Position numbers and translations under genes: made by a program. The notes under the pieces are model-generated. The model ran no database searches and was not told where the DNA came from. It was given only the letters and a program-made list of their open reading frames with translations. This document shows, one piece after another, positions 52,448 through 63,994 of a stretch of 64,000 bases of DNA; position 1 is the first letter of the stretch, and the number at the start of each line of letters is the position of its first letter. This DNA is from Actinomycetospora cinnamomea. GTDB taxonomy: Bacteria > Actinomycetota > Actinomycetes > Mycobacteriales > Pseudonocardiaceae. The DNA lies in the NCBI RefSeq assembly GCF_003096675.1, contig NZ_QEKW01000008.1:1-64000 (forward strand). The letters run 5' to 3'.

Positions 52448-53287
52448 TCAGGGCAGGGTCGCGAGGAGGGCGTCGGCGAGGCGGCCGGGGGCGCCGGGAG
52501 CGCGGGGCAGGAAGAGCTCGGGCTCGACGAGCTCGAGCTCCATGACCACCGGCTCCCCCTCGAGGCGGACGAGGTCGACGCGGGCGGGGGCGACCGGGCC
52601 CGGCGCGGCGGCCAGGGCGGCCTCGGCGACCGCCACCTCGCGACTGGTCGGGGTGTGGTCCTCCAGGCGCCCGCCGTGCTTCTCGTGCACGAGGAACCCG
52701 CCGGCGGCGGGCAGCTTGCGCACCGCGTGCGACCACGCGTCACCGAGCCGGATCAGCGAGACCTCCCCGTCGCGTCCGATGCTCTCCACCGCGGGCTGGA
52801 CGAGGACGTCGCCACCGGCCAGGAGCTCGGCGACGGTGTCCCGCAGGTCCTCGGCGGGCCCCAGCCGGGCGCCGCGCCCGCCCGCGGACACCGCGGGCTT
52901 GACCACCAGCGTGCCCTCGCCCAGCGACGCGGGTGCCGGCCCGCCGGCCTCCAGCAGCGTGGTCGGGACGACGGGCACACCGGCCGCCGCGAGCTCGACG
53001 AGGTAGCGCTTGTGGCTGTTCCAGGTCAGCACGGGCAGCGGGTTGAGCAGGCGGGTCGCGGCGTGGACGCGCCCGGCCCAGGCGAGGAAGGCGTCGCGGC
53101 GCGCGGTGTAGTCCCAGGTCGTGCGCACGGCGACGAGGTCGGCGCCCGCCCAGTCGACGGTGTCGTCGTCCCAGGCGGTCGCTAAGGCGTCGACGCCCCG
53201 CACGGCCAGCGCGTCGAGCAGCGGTCGGGTCTCGCGGTCGGCGCGCGCGTCGCATCCCCGCGAGCCGGCGACGAGGACCCGGGTCAC
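52448..53287 (-). CDS. ATP-grasp domain protein
   Basis: A 279-residue ATP-grasp ligase of the RimK/glutathione-synthase-like class. The N-terminal pre-ATP-grasp part has AVRTTWDYTARRDAFLAWA; LLNPLPVLTWNSHKRYLVELAAAGVP marks the start of the grasp. The ATP-binding Lys is in GTLVVKPAVSAGGRGARL, and the C-terminal ARVDLVRLEGEPVVMELELVEPELF carries the Mg-binding acidic residues. ATP-grasp relatives include the D-cycloserine synthetase DcsG. It overlaps the PTH2-like gene by four bases, so it is probably translated with it. Substrate unknown. Confidence 0.85.
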   Translation of the reverse strand: MTRVLVAGSRGCDARADRETRPLLDALAVRGVDALATAWDDDTVDWAGADLVAVRTTWDYTARRDAFLAWAGRVHAATRLLNPLPVLTWNSHKRYLVELAAAGVPVVPTTLLEAGGPAPASLGEGTLVVKPAVSAGGRGARLGPAEDLRDTVAELLAGGDVLVQPAVESIGRDGEVSLIRLGDAWSHAVRKLPAAGGFLVHEKHGGRLEDHTPTSREVAVAEAALAAAPGPVAPARVDLVRLEGEPVVMELELVEPELFLPRAPGAPGRLADALLATLP

Positions 53288-54072
53288 GACGCCGGCCGTG
53301 CGCCCATGCAGGTCACCGTCCCGGGCGCGACCTCGGTGAACCCCGCGTCGCGCACCGGCGCCACGCCGTGCTCCTCCCACGCCGTGCGCCCCGACGGGTC
53401 GTCGGCCAGCGCGCGGCACCACCGCGCCCAGTCCTCGGACACCGCGGGACGCACGCCGGCCTCCAGCACCACCGCCGGGTCGGCACCCTCGGCGGCCAGG
53501 ACGGTCGCGAGGATCATGCTGGCGTGCCCGACCTGCGCGGCGGCCTTGCCCAGCGTCTGCTCGACCTCCGGGTTCAGCCAGATCACGGCCGCGCCCGGCG
53601 GTGGCGGGCCGGGCTGGTCGGCGGGCAGCTCCGTCCCGCCGATCTGCAGCCGCCGCACCTCGTGGGGCACCTCGTCGACCGGGCCCGGCACGAGCGCGCG
53701 CACCTCGGCACCGTCGGGGCCGAGGGTCACGCCGTCGATCCCCTGCACCGCCCGCCAGTGCGCGGTGCGGGCCCGGCGGGTGAGCTTGCGGATCCGCCCG
53801 GCACCCGCCCACGCGTCGACCGCCTCGAACCACGGCCCGCCCGGGGCCGCGCGCTCGTCGAGGCAGAGCGCGAGCGCGGCGGCCGCCGCCGACTCGAGCA
53901 CCGTGGTGCGCGCCGGCGCGTCCCGCTCGAGGCGCAGCACCAGCGTCATCGCGCGCGCGACCCCGTCCTCGGGCTCGTCCCACCCCGGCGCCGGCGTGTC
54001 CACCAGCCAGGGGCAGACCCGCGCGGCGAGCGGGGCCAGGGCGGGTGTGAGCGCTTCTCCGTGCCCTAACAC
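53284..54072 (-). CDS. PTH2-type peptidyl-tRNA hydrolase-like protein
   Basis: About 262 residues. The N-terminal part (WLVDTPAPGWDEPEDGVARAMTLVLRLERDAPARTTVLESAAAAALAL) and a middle segment RIRKLTRRARTAHWRAVQGIDGVTLGPDGAEVRALVPGPVDEVP match the actinobacterial family annotated as aminoacyl-tRNA hydrolase, of which the C-terminal part is PTH2-like, with GKAAAQVGHASMILATVLAAEG. GTG 54072 is the likely start, but it has no clear ribosome site. Canonical Pth activity would free peptides from tRNA. It is 25 bases after serB and overlaps the ATP-grasp gene. Confidence 0.7.
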   Translation of the reverse strand: MLGHGEALTPALAPLAARVCPWLVDTPAPGWDEPEDGVARAMTLVLRLERDAPARTTVLESAAAAALALCLDERAAPGGPWFEAVDAWAGAGRIRKLTRRARTAHWRAVQGIDGVTLGPDGAEVRALVPGPVDEVPHEVRRLQIGGTELPADQPGPPPPGAAVIWLNPEVEQTLGKAAAQVGHASMILATVLAAEGADPAVVLEAGVRPAVSEDWARWCRALADDPSGRTAWEEHGVAPVRDAGFTEVAPGTVTCMGARPAS

Positions 54073-54097
54073 GGGCAAGCACGCACAAGACCGGAGG

Positions 54098-57193
<3,096 letters not shown>

Positions 57194-57251
57194 TCACGGT
57201 GTGTCTCCTCCACCCCGGCGGCCGTGGGCCGCACGTGCGCGGACAGCAGGG

Positions 57252-57257
57252 ATCGTA
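57252..57257 (-). promoter_or_regulatory. Candidate -10 element for ctaD
   Basis: On the minus strand TACGAT lies about 70 bases before the ctaD start, in the 177-bp gap before the hemerythrin gene. No -35 match is visible. A TGACGTCA palindrome at 57287-57294 lies upstream and could be a regulator site. Confidence 0.35.
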
Positions 57258-57357
57258 ACCGCCGTCCGGCCCCCCGGCTCGCCGGGTGACGTCATCAACG
57301 ACGAGCAGTCGTAGGAGGGCTCCCGGCCCCCGTGCACCCCCCGTGCCGACCCGCCCG

Positions 57358-58155
57358 TCAGACGGGGCGCTCGGCTCGCGTGCGGTCCTGCCGGTGGACC
57401 GGCGCCACGTCGTCGGTGCGGTCGCGGTCGGGGGCCGTGCCGCGCGAGGTCTCGGGTCGCTCCCCGGTGCGGATGATCGGTAACCGCTCCACCGCGCCGG
57501 CCGCGCCGGCCAGGGCGCCGTCCACGGTGCGCAGCACTCCGGCACCCCGGCCACCGAGGGCCTCGCCGAGCTGCTGGAGCCGATCGCGGGCGCGGTCGAG
57601 GACCGTCAGCGGCAGCGCGGAGAGGACCTGGCCCGGCGGGCGCCGCGACACCACGGGGTGCGGCCGCGTCGGCGAGGTCAGGCGCAGCAGGCCCCACTGC
57701 AGGCCGAGGAGCTGCAGGCGACGCACCGAGAGCTCCTGCTGCAGGCGCGGCAGGAGCTCGTCCTCCTCGGAGCGCACGTCCTCGTCGAGGGCGGCGAAGG
57801 CCCGCTCCATGAGGTCGGCGTGCTCGGGGTCGGACGGGCTCGACCGGTCGAGCCGGGCGACGAGCTCGTCGACCTCCTGGTGCTCGGACTCGATGTGCAG
57901 GCTCAGCGGGTCGCCCTCCGCCAGCACCCTGCGCGCGGCGGGGAAGAGCACGGCCTCCTCCGCGAAGGCGTGGGTGAAGACGAGGCGAGCGAGGGCGCGC
58001 AGCGTCACCTCGTGCTCCACGCCCCCGGTGGCGAGGGTCTGCCGGGCGCGGTCCATCAGCCGGTCCAGGCGTTCGTGGTCGCGCCGCTGGAGGGTCAGGA
58101 TGCTCAGCGGCCCGCCCATCCGGGCGTCGTCCTGGTGCGCGATCGAGGTCGTCAC
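57358..58155 (-). CDS. Hemerythrin HHE-domain protein
   Basis: A 265-residue protein. Residues 20-135 form a hemerythrin-like four-helix bundle: RRDHERLDRLMDRARQTLA (first His), FTHAFAEEAVLFPAARR (His-x3-Glu), SLHIESEHQEVDELVARL and EDVRSEEDELLPRLQQELS (final Glu). These residues form a diiron site. The C-terminal 120 residues are not recognised and end in a charged, Arg-rich tail. Hemerythrin proteins in bacteria sense or store oxygen or protect from NO. The GTG has GAGGAGG upstream. It is followed downstream by ctaD in the same direction. Confidence 0.85.
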   Translation of the reverse strand: MTTSIAHQDDARMGGPLSILTLQRRDHERLDRLMDRARQTLATGGVEHEVTLRALARLVFTHAFAEEAVLFPAARRVLAEGDPLSLHIESEHQEVDELVARLDRSSPSDPEHADLMERAFAALDEDVRSEEDELLPRLQQELSVRRLQLLGLQWGLLRLTSPTRPHPVVSRRPPGQVLSALPLTVLDRARDRLQQLGEALGGRGAGVLRTVDGALAGAAGAVERLPIIRTGERPETSRGTAPDRDRTDDVAPVHRQDRTRAERPV

Positions 58156-58325
58156 GAGGCCTCCTCGGGACTCGGCGGGGCCGGCGCGCAGGCGCCCTCG
58201 ACAGGGCACGCCGCGGCGCGGCGGGCGCGGGCGGCTCGGTGGCTCGGCTCGGCCTGCGCGGACGTCGGATCGGGCATTACCCGATGCCGCCCGGTCACGA
58301 ACGGACGGGGACCGGGGACGACGAA

Positions 58326-58350
58326 GGCCCGTCGCCAGCGGCGACGGGCC
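58326..58350 (-). terminator. Terminator of tRNA-Ala
   Basis: GGCCCGTCGCC (58326-58336) and GGCGACGGGCC (58340-58350) form a perfect 11-bp stem with an AGC loop, about 22 bases past the tRNA 3' end. On the minus strand it is followed by TTCGTCGTC, the weak T-rich tail common after actinobacterial tRNA genes. Confidence 0.75.
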
Positions 58351-58371
58351 CGTCGGTGTGTGCGTCGTGGG

Positions 58372-58444
58372 TGGAGCTGAGGGGACTCGAACCCCTGACC
58401 CTCACACTGCCAGTGTGATGCGCTACCAGCTGCGCCACAGCCCC
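58372..58444 (-). tRNA. tRNA-Ala(GGC)
   Basis: A canonical cloverleaf: acceptor GGGGCTG/CAGCTCC with a G3:U70 pair, the alanine identity element, D arm GCGC-AGCTGGTA-GCGC, anticodon stem TCACA/TGTGA with loop CTGGCAG (anticodon GGC), T arm AGGGG-TTCGAGT-CCCCT, and discriminator A. CCA is not encoded. Confidence 0.97.
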
Positions 58445-58500
58445 AACACGACGCAACGTTACACGCCGGTGGCCCGCGGCCGACGAGGGGGGTGCGGCGA

Positions 58501-59205
58501 TCATCCCTCCAGGTAGGCGTCGAGGGCCGCTGCGCCGCGGAGCATGGCGCGTCCGCGGGCCGTGAGGCGCGCGTGCCAGTCGGTCAGCGTCGCGGCGAGG
58601 GGCTCGACGCCGCCGGCGGAGCGGACCCGGTCGAGCACCGGGGCGATCCGTTCGAGCAGGTGGCCGCCGCGCCGGAGCTGCGCGACGAGCCGCGCGTCGC
58701 GCACGTCGGCCGCACCGAAGACCCGGTAGCCCGTGCGCGGGTCGCGGCGCGGGCGGACGAGCCCGGCGCGCTCCCACTTGCGCAGCGTGGCCGGGCGCAC
58801 CCCGAGCCGGTGCGCCAGGGGGCCGACGAACACGTCGCCGCGCTCCGGCGGGACCGGGTCGAGGTCGCGGAGCGCGGCCTCGACGGACGTCAGGGTCCGC
58901 CGGTCGTCGAGGAGCCGGGCGTGGCCCTCGTCGACGAGCCGCAGCGCGTCCGCGGTGGCCCCGCGGTGGACCGCCTGCAGGATCGCGGCGGCTGCGGCGT
59001 GCCCGTGGCCGGGCACGAGCGCGAGGAAGGCGTCCAGCGCGCGGGCGTGGCGCGCCGTGTAGCTGCGGTAGCCCTGCGGCCCGCGCTCGGCCGCCGGGAG
59101 GATCCCCGCCGCCTCGTAGTTGCGGACCGCCTGGGTGGACAGACCGTGCGCGCGCGCCAGATCCACCGGCCGGAGCCGACCGCCTTGTTGAAGGTTTGGT
59201 CCCAC
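58501..59205 (-). CDS. MerR-type regulator with two HTH domains (TioE-like)
   Basis: A 234-residue protein with two MerR-like helix-turn-helix motifs: residues 10-55 (RPVDLARAHGLSTQAVRNYEAAGILPAAERGPQGYRSY, key YEAAGILP and GYRSY) and residues 125-175 (GPLAHRLGVRPATLRKWERAGLVRPRRDPRTGYRVF). Proteins with this double arrangement resemble TioE-type regulators annotated in Streptomyces. The helix between them (ALDAFLALVPGHGHAAAAAILQAVHRG) may hold the effector region. The GTG at 59205 lies 60 bases from the divergent esterase-like gene, which it may regulate. Confidence 0.85.
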   Translation of the reverse strand: MGPNLQQGGRLRPVDLARAHGLSTQAVRNYEAAGILPAAERGPQGYRSYTARHARALDAFLALVPGHGHAAAAAILQAVHRGATADALRLVDEGHARLLDDRRTLTSVEAALRDLDPVPPERGDVFVGPLAHRLGVRPATLRKWERAGLVRPRRDPRTGYRVFGAADVRDARLVAQLRRGGHLLERIAPVLDRVRSAGGVEPLAATLTDWHARLTARGRAMLRGAAALDAYLEG

Positions 59206-59251
59206 GATCCTGCCGATTTCCGCTCTGAAGTCTCACCCGGAGGTTCAACGA

Positions 59252-59257
59252 TAGCGT
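59252..59257 (+). promoter_or_regulatory. Leaderless -10 element for the erythromycin esterase-like gene
   Basis: TAGCGT ends eight bases before GTG 59266. Upstream GTTGAA (59187-59192) and TTCAAC (59244-59249) form an inverted pair across the 60-bp gap and could be contacts for the divergent double-HTH regulator. Confidence 0.45.
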
Positions 59258-59265
59258 CGAGGGGC

Positions 59266-60510
59266 GTGACCACCACCCTCGACGACCTCCTCCACCCCGT
59301 CGACGCCGCCGCGCTCGTCGACCTCCTCCCGGCCCGCCCGCGGCTGCTCGCCCTGGGTGAGCCCACCCACGGCGAGGACACGCTCCTCCACGTGCGCAAC
59401 CACCTCTTCCGGCAGCTCGTGGAACAGCAGGGCTACCGCACGATCGCGATCGAGAGCGACTGCCTGCGCGGCCTCCTCGTCGACGACCACGTCACCACCG
59501 GCAGGGGCACGCTCGACGATGTCATGGCGCACGGCTTCAGCCACGGGTTCGGCGCCTCCCCGGCGAACCGGCAGCTCGTGGCGTGGATGCGGGCGCACAA
59601 CGAGGGCCGGCCCGCCGACGAGCAGGTGCGCTTCGCGGGCGTCGACGGCCCCCTGGAGATCACCGGTGCGGCGAGCCCGCGGGAGGCTCTCACGGCCCTG
59701 GACGAGCACCTCGCGGCCGTGGTCGACGCCGACCTGCTCCCCGTCACCGCGGAGACGCTCGACCACCTGCTCGGGGCCGACGAGCGGTGGACCGACCCCG
59801 CCGCGATGCGGGACCCGTCGCGGTCGGTGGGCCGCACGCCCGAGGCCGACCGGCTGCGCCTCGTCGCCGACGACCTCGTGGCGCTGCTGGACGAGCAGAC
59901 GCCGGCGTCGATCGCGGCCACGTCGCGGGACGCGTGGCACCGCGCGCGCCTGCACGGACGCACCGCCGCCGGCCTCCTGCTCTACCACCACGCGATGGCC
60001 GGCACCTCACCCGGCCGCATGGCGCGGATGCTCGGCCTGCGGGACCGGATGATGGCCGCGAACCTGCTCGCGCTCGCCGAGCGGGGCCCGGTGCTGACGT
60101 TCGCCCACAACGCCCACCTGCAGCGGGAGCAGAGCTCGATGCGCCTGGGCGAGCACCCGGTCGCGTGGTGGAGCGCCGGCGCGCTCGTGGCCGCCCACCT
60201 CGGCGGGGACTACGCCTTTCTCGCCACCGCTCTCGGCACGATCCGTCACCGGGGCGTCGACGACCCGCCGCCGGACACCGTCGAGGGGCTCCTCGCCGCC
60301 CTGCCGCCGGACCACGGCCAGGACCACCGCTTCCTCGAGGCCCGCCTCCTCGAGGCCCGCCTCGTCGACGCCCGCCGGCTGGCCCCACGTGTCGGGGACG
60401 TGACGCCGCGGGTGTCCCCGTGGTTCGGCTACGCCCCGCTGGACCCGGCCCACCTGGAGAGCATCGACGGGCTCGTGTTCGTCCGGGACGCGGTGGCGGG
60501 CTCGACCTAG
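59266..60510 (+). CDS. Erythromycin esterase-like protein
   Basis: A 414-residue member of the EreA/EreB-like family. LLALGEPTHGEDTLLHVRNHLFRQLVE is the N-terminal signature, with catalytic-type Glu and His (GEPTHGE), TIAIESDCLRGLLVDD follows, and VLTFAHNAHLQREQ is the later conserved His motif. EreA-type enzymes hydrolyse macrolide lactones, but most chromosomal homologues have unknown substrates, so a resistance function is not established. The GTG is preceded by a TAGCGT element and diverges from the double-HTH regulator. The stop overlaps the convergent photolyase by four bases. Confidence 0.88.
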   Translation: MTTTLDDLLHPVDAAALVDLLPARPRLLALGEPTHGEDTLLHVRNHLFRQLVEQQGYRTIAIESDCLRGLLVDDHVTTGRGTLDDVMAHGFSHGFGASPANRQLVAWMRAHNEGRPADEQVRFAGVDGPLEITGAASPREALTALDEHLAAVVDADLLPVTAETLDHLLGADERWTDPAAMRDPSRSVGRTPEADRLRLVADDLVALLDEQTPASIAATSRDAWHRARLHGRTAAGLLLYHHAMAGTSPGRMARMLGLRDRMMAANLLALAERGPVLTFAHNAHLQREQSSMRLGEHPVAWWSAGALVAAHLGGDYAFLATALGTIRHRGVDDPPPDTVEGLLAALPPDHGQDHRFLEARLLEARLVDARRLAPRVGDVTPRVSPWFGYAPLDPAHLESIDGLVFVRDAVAGST

Positions 60511-62081
60511 AAGCGCTCCCGGTGCTGCTCCTGCTCCAGCACCGCCTCCAGGTCCGAGAGCCGGTCCATGGTCGCCACCGCCCGCGCCGTGCGCTGGTTG
60601 GCGCGCAGCAGGTCCTGGTGGCGGTGCACGAACTGCCAATAGCCGGCGGTGAACGGGCAGGCCTTCTCCCCCACGCGCACCTTCGGGTCGAAGGCGCAGC
60701 CGCCGCAGTGGTCGGACATCCGGTTGATGTACGCCCCGCCCGACGCGTAGGGCTTGGTGGCGAGCTTGCCGCCGTCGGCGTGCTGGCTCATCCCGACGAC
60801 GTTGGGCGGCATCACCCAGGCGAAGCCGTCGACGAACGACGTCGTGAACCACTCCGACAGCGCTCCGGGCCGGTACTCGCGCTGCAGGGCGTGGTTGCCG
60901 AGCACCATGAGCCGCGGGATGTGGTGCACCCAGCCGCGGTCGCGGACGCCGTCGAGCGCGTCGGACAGGCAGGCCGCGGTGACGGCGTCGCCGTCGAGCT
61001 CGGTCCACCAGTCCGGCAGCCCCTGCCGGTGGCCCATCTCGTTGCGGCGTGTGTAGCCCACCCCGAAGTGCCAGTACAGGTGCCAGATGTACTCGCGCCA
61101 GCCGAGGATCTGGCGCACGAAGCCCTCGACCGAGTTCAGGCGGGCCTCGCCGTCGCGGTGGGCCTGCTCGGCGGCGTGCACGGCCTCGAGCGGGTGCAGC
61201 ACGCCCAGGTTCTGGGGCACCGAGAGCAGCGAGTGCGCCATCCACGGGTCGCCGGCGAGGATCGCGTCCTCGTGGGGTCCGAACTCCTCGAGGCGGTGGT
61301 CGACGAAGTGCCGCAGCGCGGTGCGCGCCTCGTCGGCGGTGACGGCGAACAGCCGGGGTCCGTCGCGCCCGACGGTCGGCAGGTCCATCCCGTCGAGGTC
61401 GCGCCGCACGCCGTCGTCGACGTCGTCCTCGGTCGGCCACCACGGCTCGGTCACCCCGAGGGTCCGCGCGTTCTTCGGCGGGGGCTCCCGGTTGTCGTGG
61501 TCGAGGTTCCACTTCCCGCCGACCGGGCTCTCGCCCTCCATCAGCACGTCGAAGCGCCGGCGCTGGTTGCGGTAGAAGTTCTCCATCGTGAACGAGGTGT
61601 CGTCCCCGGCCCACGCCTCGAACTCCGCGCGCGGGCGCGCGAACGTCGTCGTCGGCAGGACCGCGGCCACCAGGCCCTCGGTCTGCAGCTGCTCGACGAA
61701 CGCCACCGCCGTGTGCGAGGTCGGCTGGTGCACGACCACCGGGCGCCCGACCTTCTCCAGCGCCTCGCGGTAGGTCGCCGTGCGGTGGTAGATGGACCGG
61801 TCACCGAGCTCCGCGTCGAGGTGGCGCATCCCCGAGAGCAGCAGGTGCAGCTTCTGGCGGTGGTAACGGCGGCGCCGCAGCACCGCCGACGACTCCACGA
61901 GCACGACCTCGCGCTCCGCGTGCTGCGGGAGGCCGTGCACGGCGGGGCCGAGCTGGTCGCCGAACAACCACAGCGGCGCGTCGGCGGGGGCGCCGGACTC
62001 CTCGAGGGCGGCGTCCACGCCCGGCCCGTGGGTCTCCAGCACGCCCTCGGGCACGGCCCCGACAGCGGCGCGGCGCGTCAT
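60507..62081 (-). CDS. Fe-S-containing cryptochrome/photolyase (FeS-BCP, PhrB-like)
   Basis: A 524-residue protein of the prokaryotic (6-4) photolyase/CryPro group. The N-terminal antenna-like domain starts with PLWLFGDQLGPAV, typical for DUF523/photolyase-related proteins. WMAHSLLSVPQNLGVLHPLEAV, EGFVRQILGWREYIWHLYW and HHIPRLMVLGNHALQREY belong to the FAD domain. The 4Fe-4S site is near the C-terminus: DHCGGCAFDPKVRVGEKACPF with a further Cys earlier. It repairs UV photoproducts or acts as a photoreceptor. ATG 62081 has an open upstream. It is followed by the 17-bp repeats. Confidence 0.92.
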   Translation of the reverse strand: MTRRAAVGAVPEGVLETHGPGVDAALEESGAPADAPLWLFGDQLGPAVHGLPQHAEREVVLVESSAVLRRRRYHRQKLHLLLSGMRHLDAELGDRSIYHRTATYREALEKVGRPVVVHQPTSHTAVAFVEQLQTEGLVAAVLPTTTFARPRAEFEAWAGDDTSFTMENFYRNQRRRFDVLMEGESPVGGKWNLDHDNREPPPKNARTLGVTEPWWPTEDDVDDGVRRDLDGMDLPTVGRDGPRLFAVTADEARTALRHFVDHRLEEFGPHEDAILAGDPWMAHSLLSVPQNLGVLHPLEAVHAAEQAHRDGEARLNSVEGFVRQILGWREYIWHLYWHFGVGYTRRNEMGHRQGLPDWWTELDGDAVTAACLSDALDGVRDRGWVHHIPRLMVLGNHALQREYRPGALSEWFTTSFVDGFAWVMPPNVVGMSQHADGGKLATKPYASGGAYINRMSDHCGGCAFDPKVRVGEKACPFTAGYWQFVHRHQDLLRANQRTARAVATMDRLSDLEAVLEQEQHRERF

Positions 62082-62118
62082 GCGCGGCGGGTGCCCGCGT
62101 CCCCGGGAGGTGAACCCC

Positions 62119-62169
62119 CTGTCGGCGTGCTCCCCCTATCGGCGTGCTCCCCCTAACGGCGTGCTCCTC
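62119..62169. repeat. Three 17-bp tandem repeats spanning an MFS stop codon
   Basis: Three gapless copies lie at 62119-62135, 62136-62152 and 62153-62169, with the pattern CT[G/A][T/A]CGGCGTGCTCC[C/T]C. The third copy contains the last codons and the TAG stop of the MFS gene on the minus strand. The two others repeat the same end sequence downstream. This occupies most of the 71-bp gap before the photolyase. Confidence 0.9.
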
Positions 62170-63406
62170 CGGACGTCTCGGGCATGCGCACCCAGACGAG
62201 CAGCGCCGCGACGGCGATCGCGGCCGAGAGCCCGAACGCGGCGCCGAACGAGGCCCCCTGCGCCAGGGCCCCCGCGGCGATCGGGCCGACGATGGCCCCG
62301 ACGTCGGCGGCCATCTGGAACCCCGAGAGCGCCGGCCCGCCGGAGCGCCGCGAGCCGACGAGGTCGGCGACGGCCGCGCCCTGGGCGGGCTGCAGCAGCC
62401 CGGCGCCCGCGCCGGCGATCGCCGAGGCCCCGAGCAGGACGGCGAGGCCCGCCGCGCCGGGGAGCGTCGCGAGGCCCAGCGAGCCCGTGCCCAGTGCGAC
62501 GAGCCCGAGTCCCGCGACGATCACGGGGCGGCGCCCCCGGCGGTCGGACAGGCCGCTGGTCGCGAGAAGGACGAGGCCGTCGCCGACCGCGAAGACGGTG
62601 AGCGCGATGCCCGCCCACAGCGGCTCGCGGCCCAGGGCGACGGCCACGAACAGCGGGACGAGCGCGATGCGCACGCCCTGCACGGCCCAACCGGTGGCGA
62701 GCGAGGAGACCAGCGAGGCCCGGTAGACGGGCAGGCGCAGCGCGGCGCCGAGGGTCAGCGGGGTCTCCTCCTGACCGTCGCGGCGCACCCCGACGTTGCG
62801 GGAGCGGGCGAGCAGCGCGCCGACCACGATCGTCGCGAGCACGAGGGCGATCGCGTAGACCACGAACGGGGCGCGCAGGTCGACCGCCACGAGCGCGCCG
62901 CCGAAGGCGGGGCCGGTGACCCCGCCGAGCAGGAACGCGCCGGTGAACAGCCCGCTCGCCTGCCCGCGGCGGCCCTCGGGGGCCAGGCGGAACATCAGCG
63001 AGAACGCCGAGACCGTGAACATCGTCGACCCGATGCCGCCGAGGCCGCGGAAGACCAGCAGCTGGGTGTAGCTCGTGGCCAGCGCGCACGCCCCGGTGGA
63101 CGCGGCGACGACCAGCAGGCCCGCGAGGTACATCGTGCGCTCGCCGGTGCGGGCGACCAGCCGCCCCGAGACCGGCGCGAACAGCAACCGCATCACCGGC
63201 AGGGCGCTCACCACGGCCGACGCCGCGGTCACCCCCACCCCGAAGCTGCTGGCGAACACCGGGAGGGCGGGCGCGACGATGCCGTAGCCGGCGGCGACGA
63301 GGAAGCTCCCCGCCAGCAGCGCCCAGACCTCCCACGGCAGGGCCGCCTGCGGGGGGTCGTCCGGACGATCGCCGGGCACGCGGTCCCGCTGCGGTGCGGC
63401 ACCCAT
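62153..63406 (-). CDS. DHA1-family MFS transporter
   Basis: A 417-residue, roughly 12-segment transporter. LLAGSFLVAAGYGIVAPALPVF is helix 1; PVSGRLVARTGERTMYLAGL is the motif A loop, and RGLGGIGSTMFTVSAFSLMFRL is motif B. SGLSDRRGRRPVIVAGLG repeats motif A in the second half. It is probably a drug or metabolite exporter. ATG 63406 is used. The gene ends in a 17-bp repeat that includes its stop codon. Confidence 0.9.
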   Translation of the reverse strand: MGAAPQRDRVPGDRPDDPPQAALPWEVWALLAGSFLVAAGYGIVAPALPVFASSFGVGVTAASAVVSALPVMRLLFAPVSGRLVARTGERTMYLAGLLVVAASTGACALATSYTQLLVFRGLGGIGSTMFTVSAFSLMFRLAPEGRRGQASGLFTGAFLLGGVTGPAFGGALVAVDLRAPFVVYAIALVLATIVVGALLARSRNVGVRRDGQEETPLTLGAALRLPVYRASLVSSLATGWAVQGVRIALVPLFVAVALGREPLWAGIALTVFAVGDGLVLLATSGLSDRRGRRPVIVAGLGLVALGTGSLGLATLPGAAGLAVLLGASAIAGAGAGLLQPAQGAAVADLVGSRRSGGPALSGFQMAADVGAIVGPIAAGALAQGASFGAAFGLSAAIAVAALLVWVRMPETSGGARR

Positions 63407-63502
63407 CAGGGGTCGGGGCTCCTCATGGTGGGGGGCGACGGCGCCCCCAGTCTCCCCCTCCCCCTCGCCGGCCGCGCGCGGCCCACGTCACCTCGGGGCC
63501 CG

Positions 63503-63994
63503 TCAGGGCGCGGCGAGGGTGGCCGCGCCGGGGGCCGCGCTGGTCGTGGTGGTCGGAGCCGTGGTGGGGCCTGTGGGGCTCGTCGGCCCGGTGGTGGGTC
63601 CGGTCGTCGGACCCGTGGTCGGGGCCGTCGTCCCGGTCGTCGGCGGGACGGTCGGCGGCACGGGGACCGTGGACGAGACGGTCGGGGCCACGGACGGCGG
63701 GAGCGGCACGTCGGGGGACGAGGGGACCGTGGTGACGTCGGTGATGGCGCTGCGGGTCGTCGTCTCCCGGACCGCGCGGTCGGTCCCCTCGTCGTCCTCG
63801 GGGTAGCCGGTCGACGCACTCCCCGTGGGACCGGGCCCGGGCCCGGACGCCGCGGGCGGGACCGCGGGCCGGTCCGGCGTGGTGAGGCCGGAGACGCCCA
63901 CGTCGTGCCGGCCCGGCCCCTCGGCGGCCAGGAGCACGATCCCCGACGCCGTGGCCAGCGCCAGCGCCGCACCGCCCAGCACCGCCATCTGCAC
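63503..63994 (-). CDS. Thr/Pro-rich exported or membrane-anchored protein (start near the window edge)
   Basis: About 163 residues if GTG 63994 is used; ATG 63988 is possible, and the frame may continue beyond the window. A hydrophobic segment (VLGGAALALATASGIVLLAAEG) near the N-terminus is followed by ASTGYPEDDEGTD and a Thr/Pro/Gly-rich region with repeats of TTGPTTGPTTGPT. There is no recognised domain. The composition resembles the other surface-type proteins in this window. About 96 bp, apparently empty, lie between its stop and the MFS start. Confidence 0.55.
   Translation of the reverse strand: MQMAVLGGAALALATASGIVLLAAEGPGRHDVGVSGLTTPDRPAVPPAASGPGPGPTGSASTGYPEDDEGTDRAVRETTTRSAITDVTTVPSSPDVPLPPSVAPTVSSTVPVPPTVPPTTGTTAPTTGPTTGPTTGPTSPTGPTTAPTTTTSAAPGAATLAAP

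Noticed and set aside
59266-60510. Macrolide resistance gene
   Set aside because: Family similarity to EreA is clear, but most chromosomal homologues have no shown macrolide activity.
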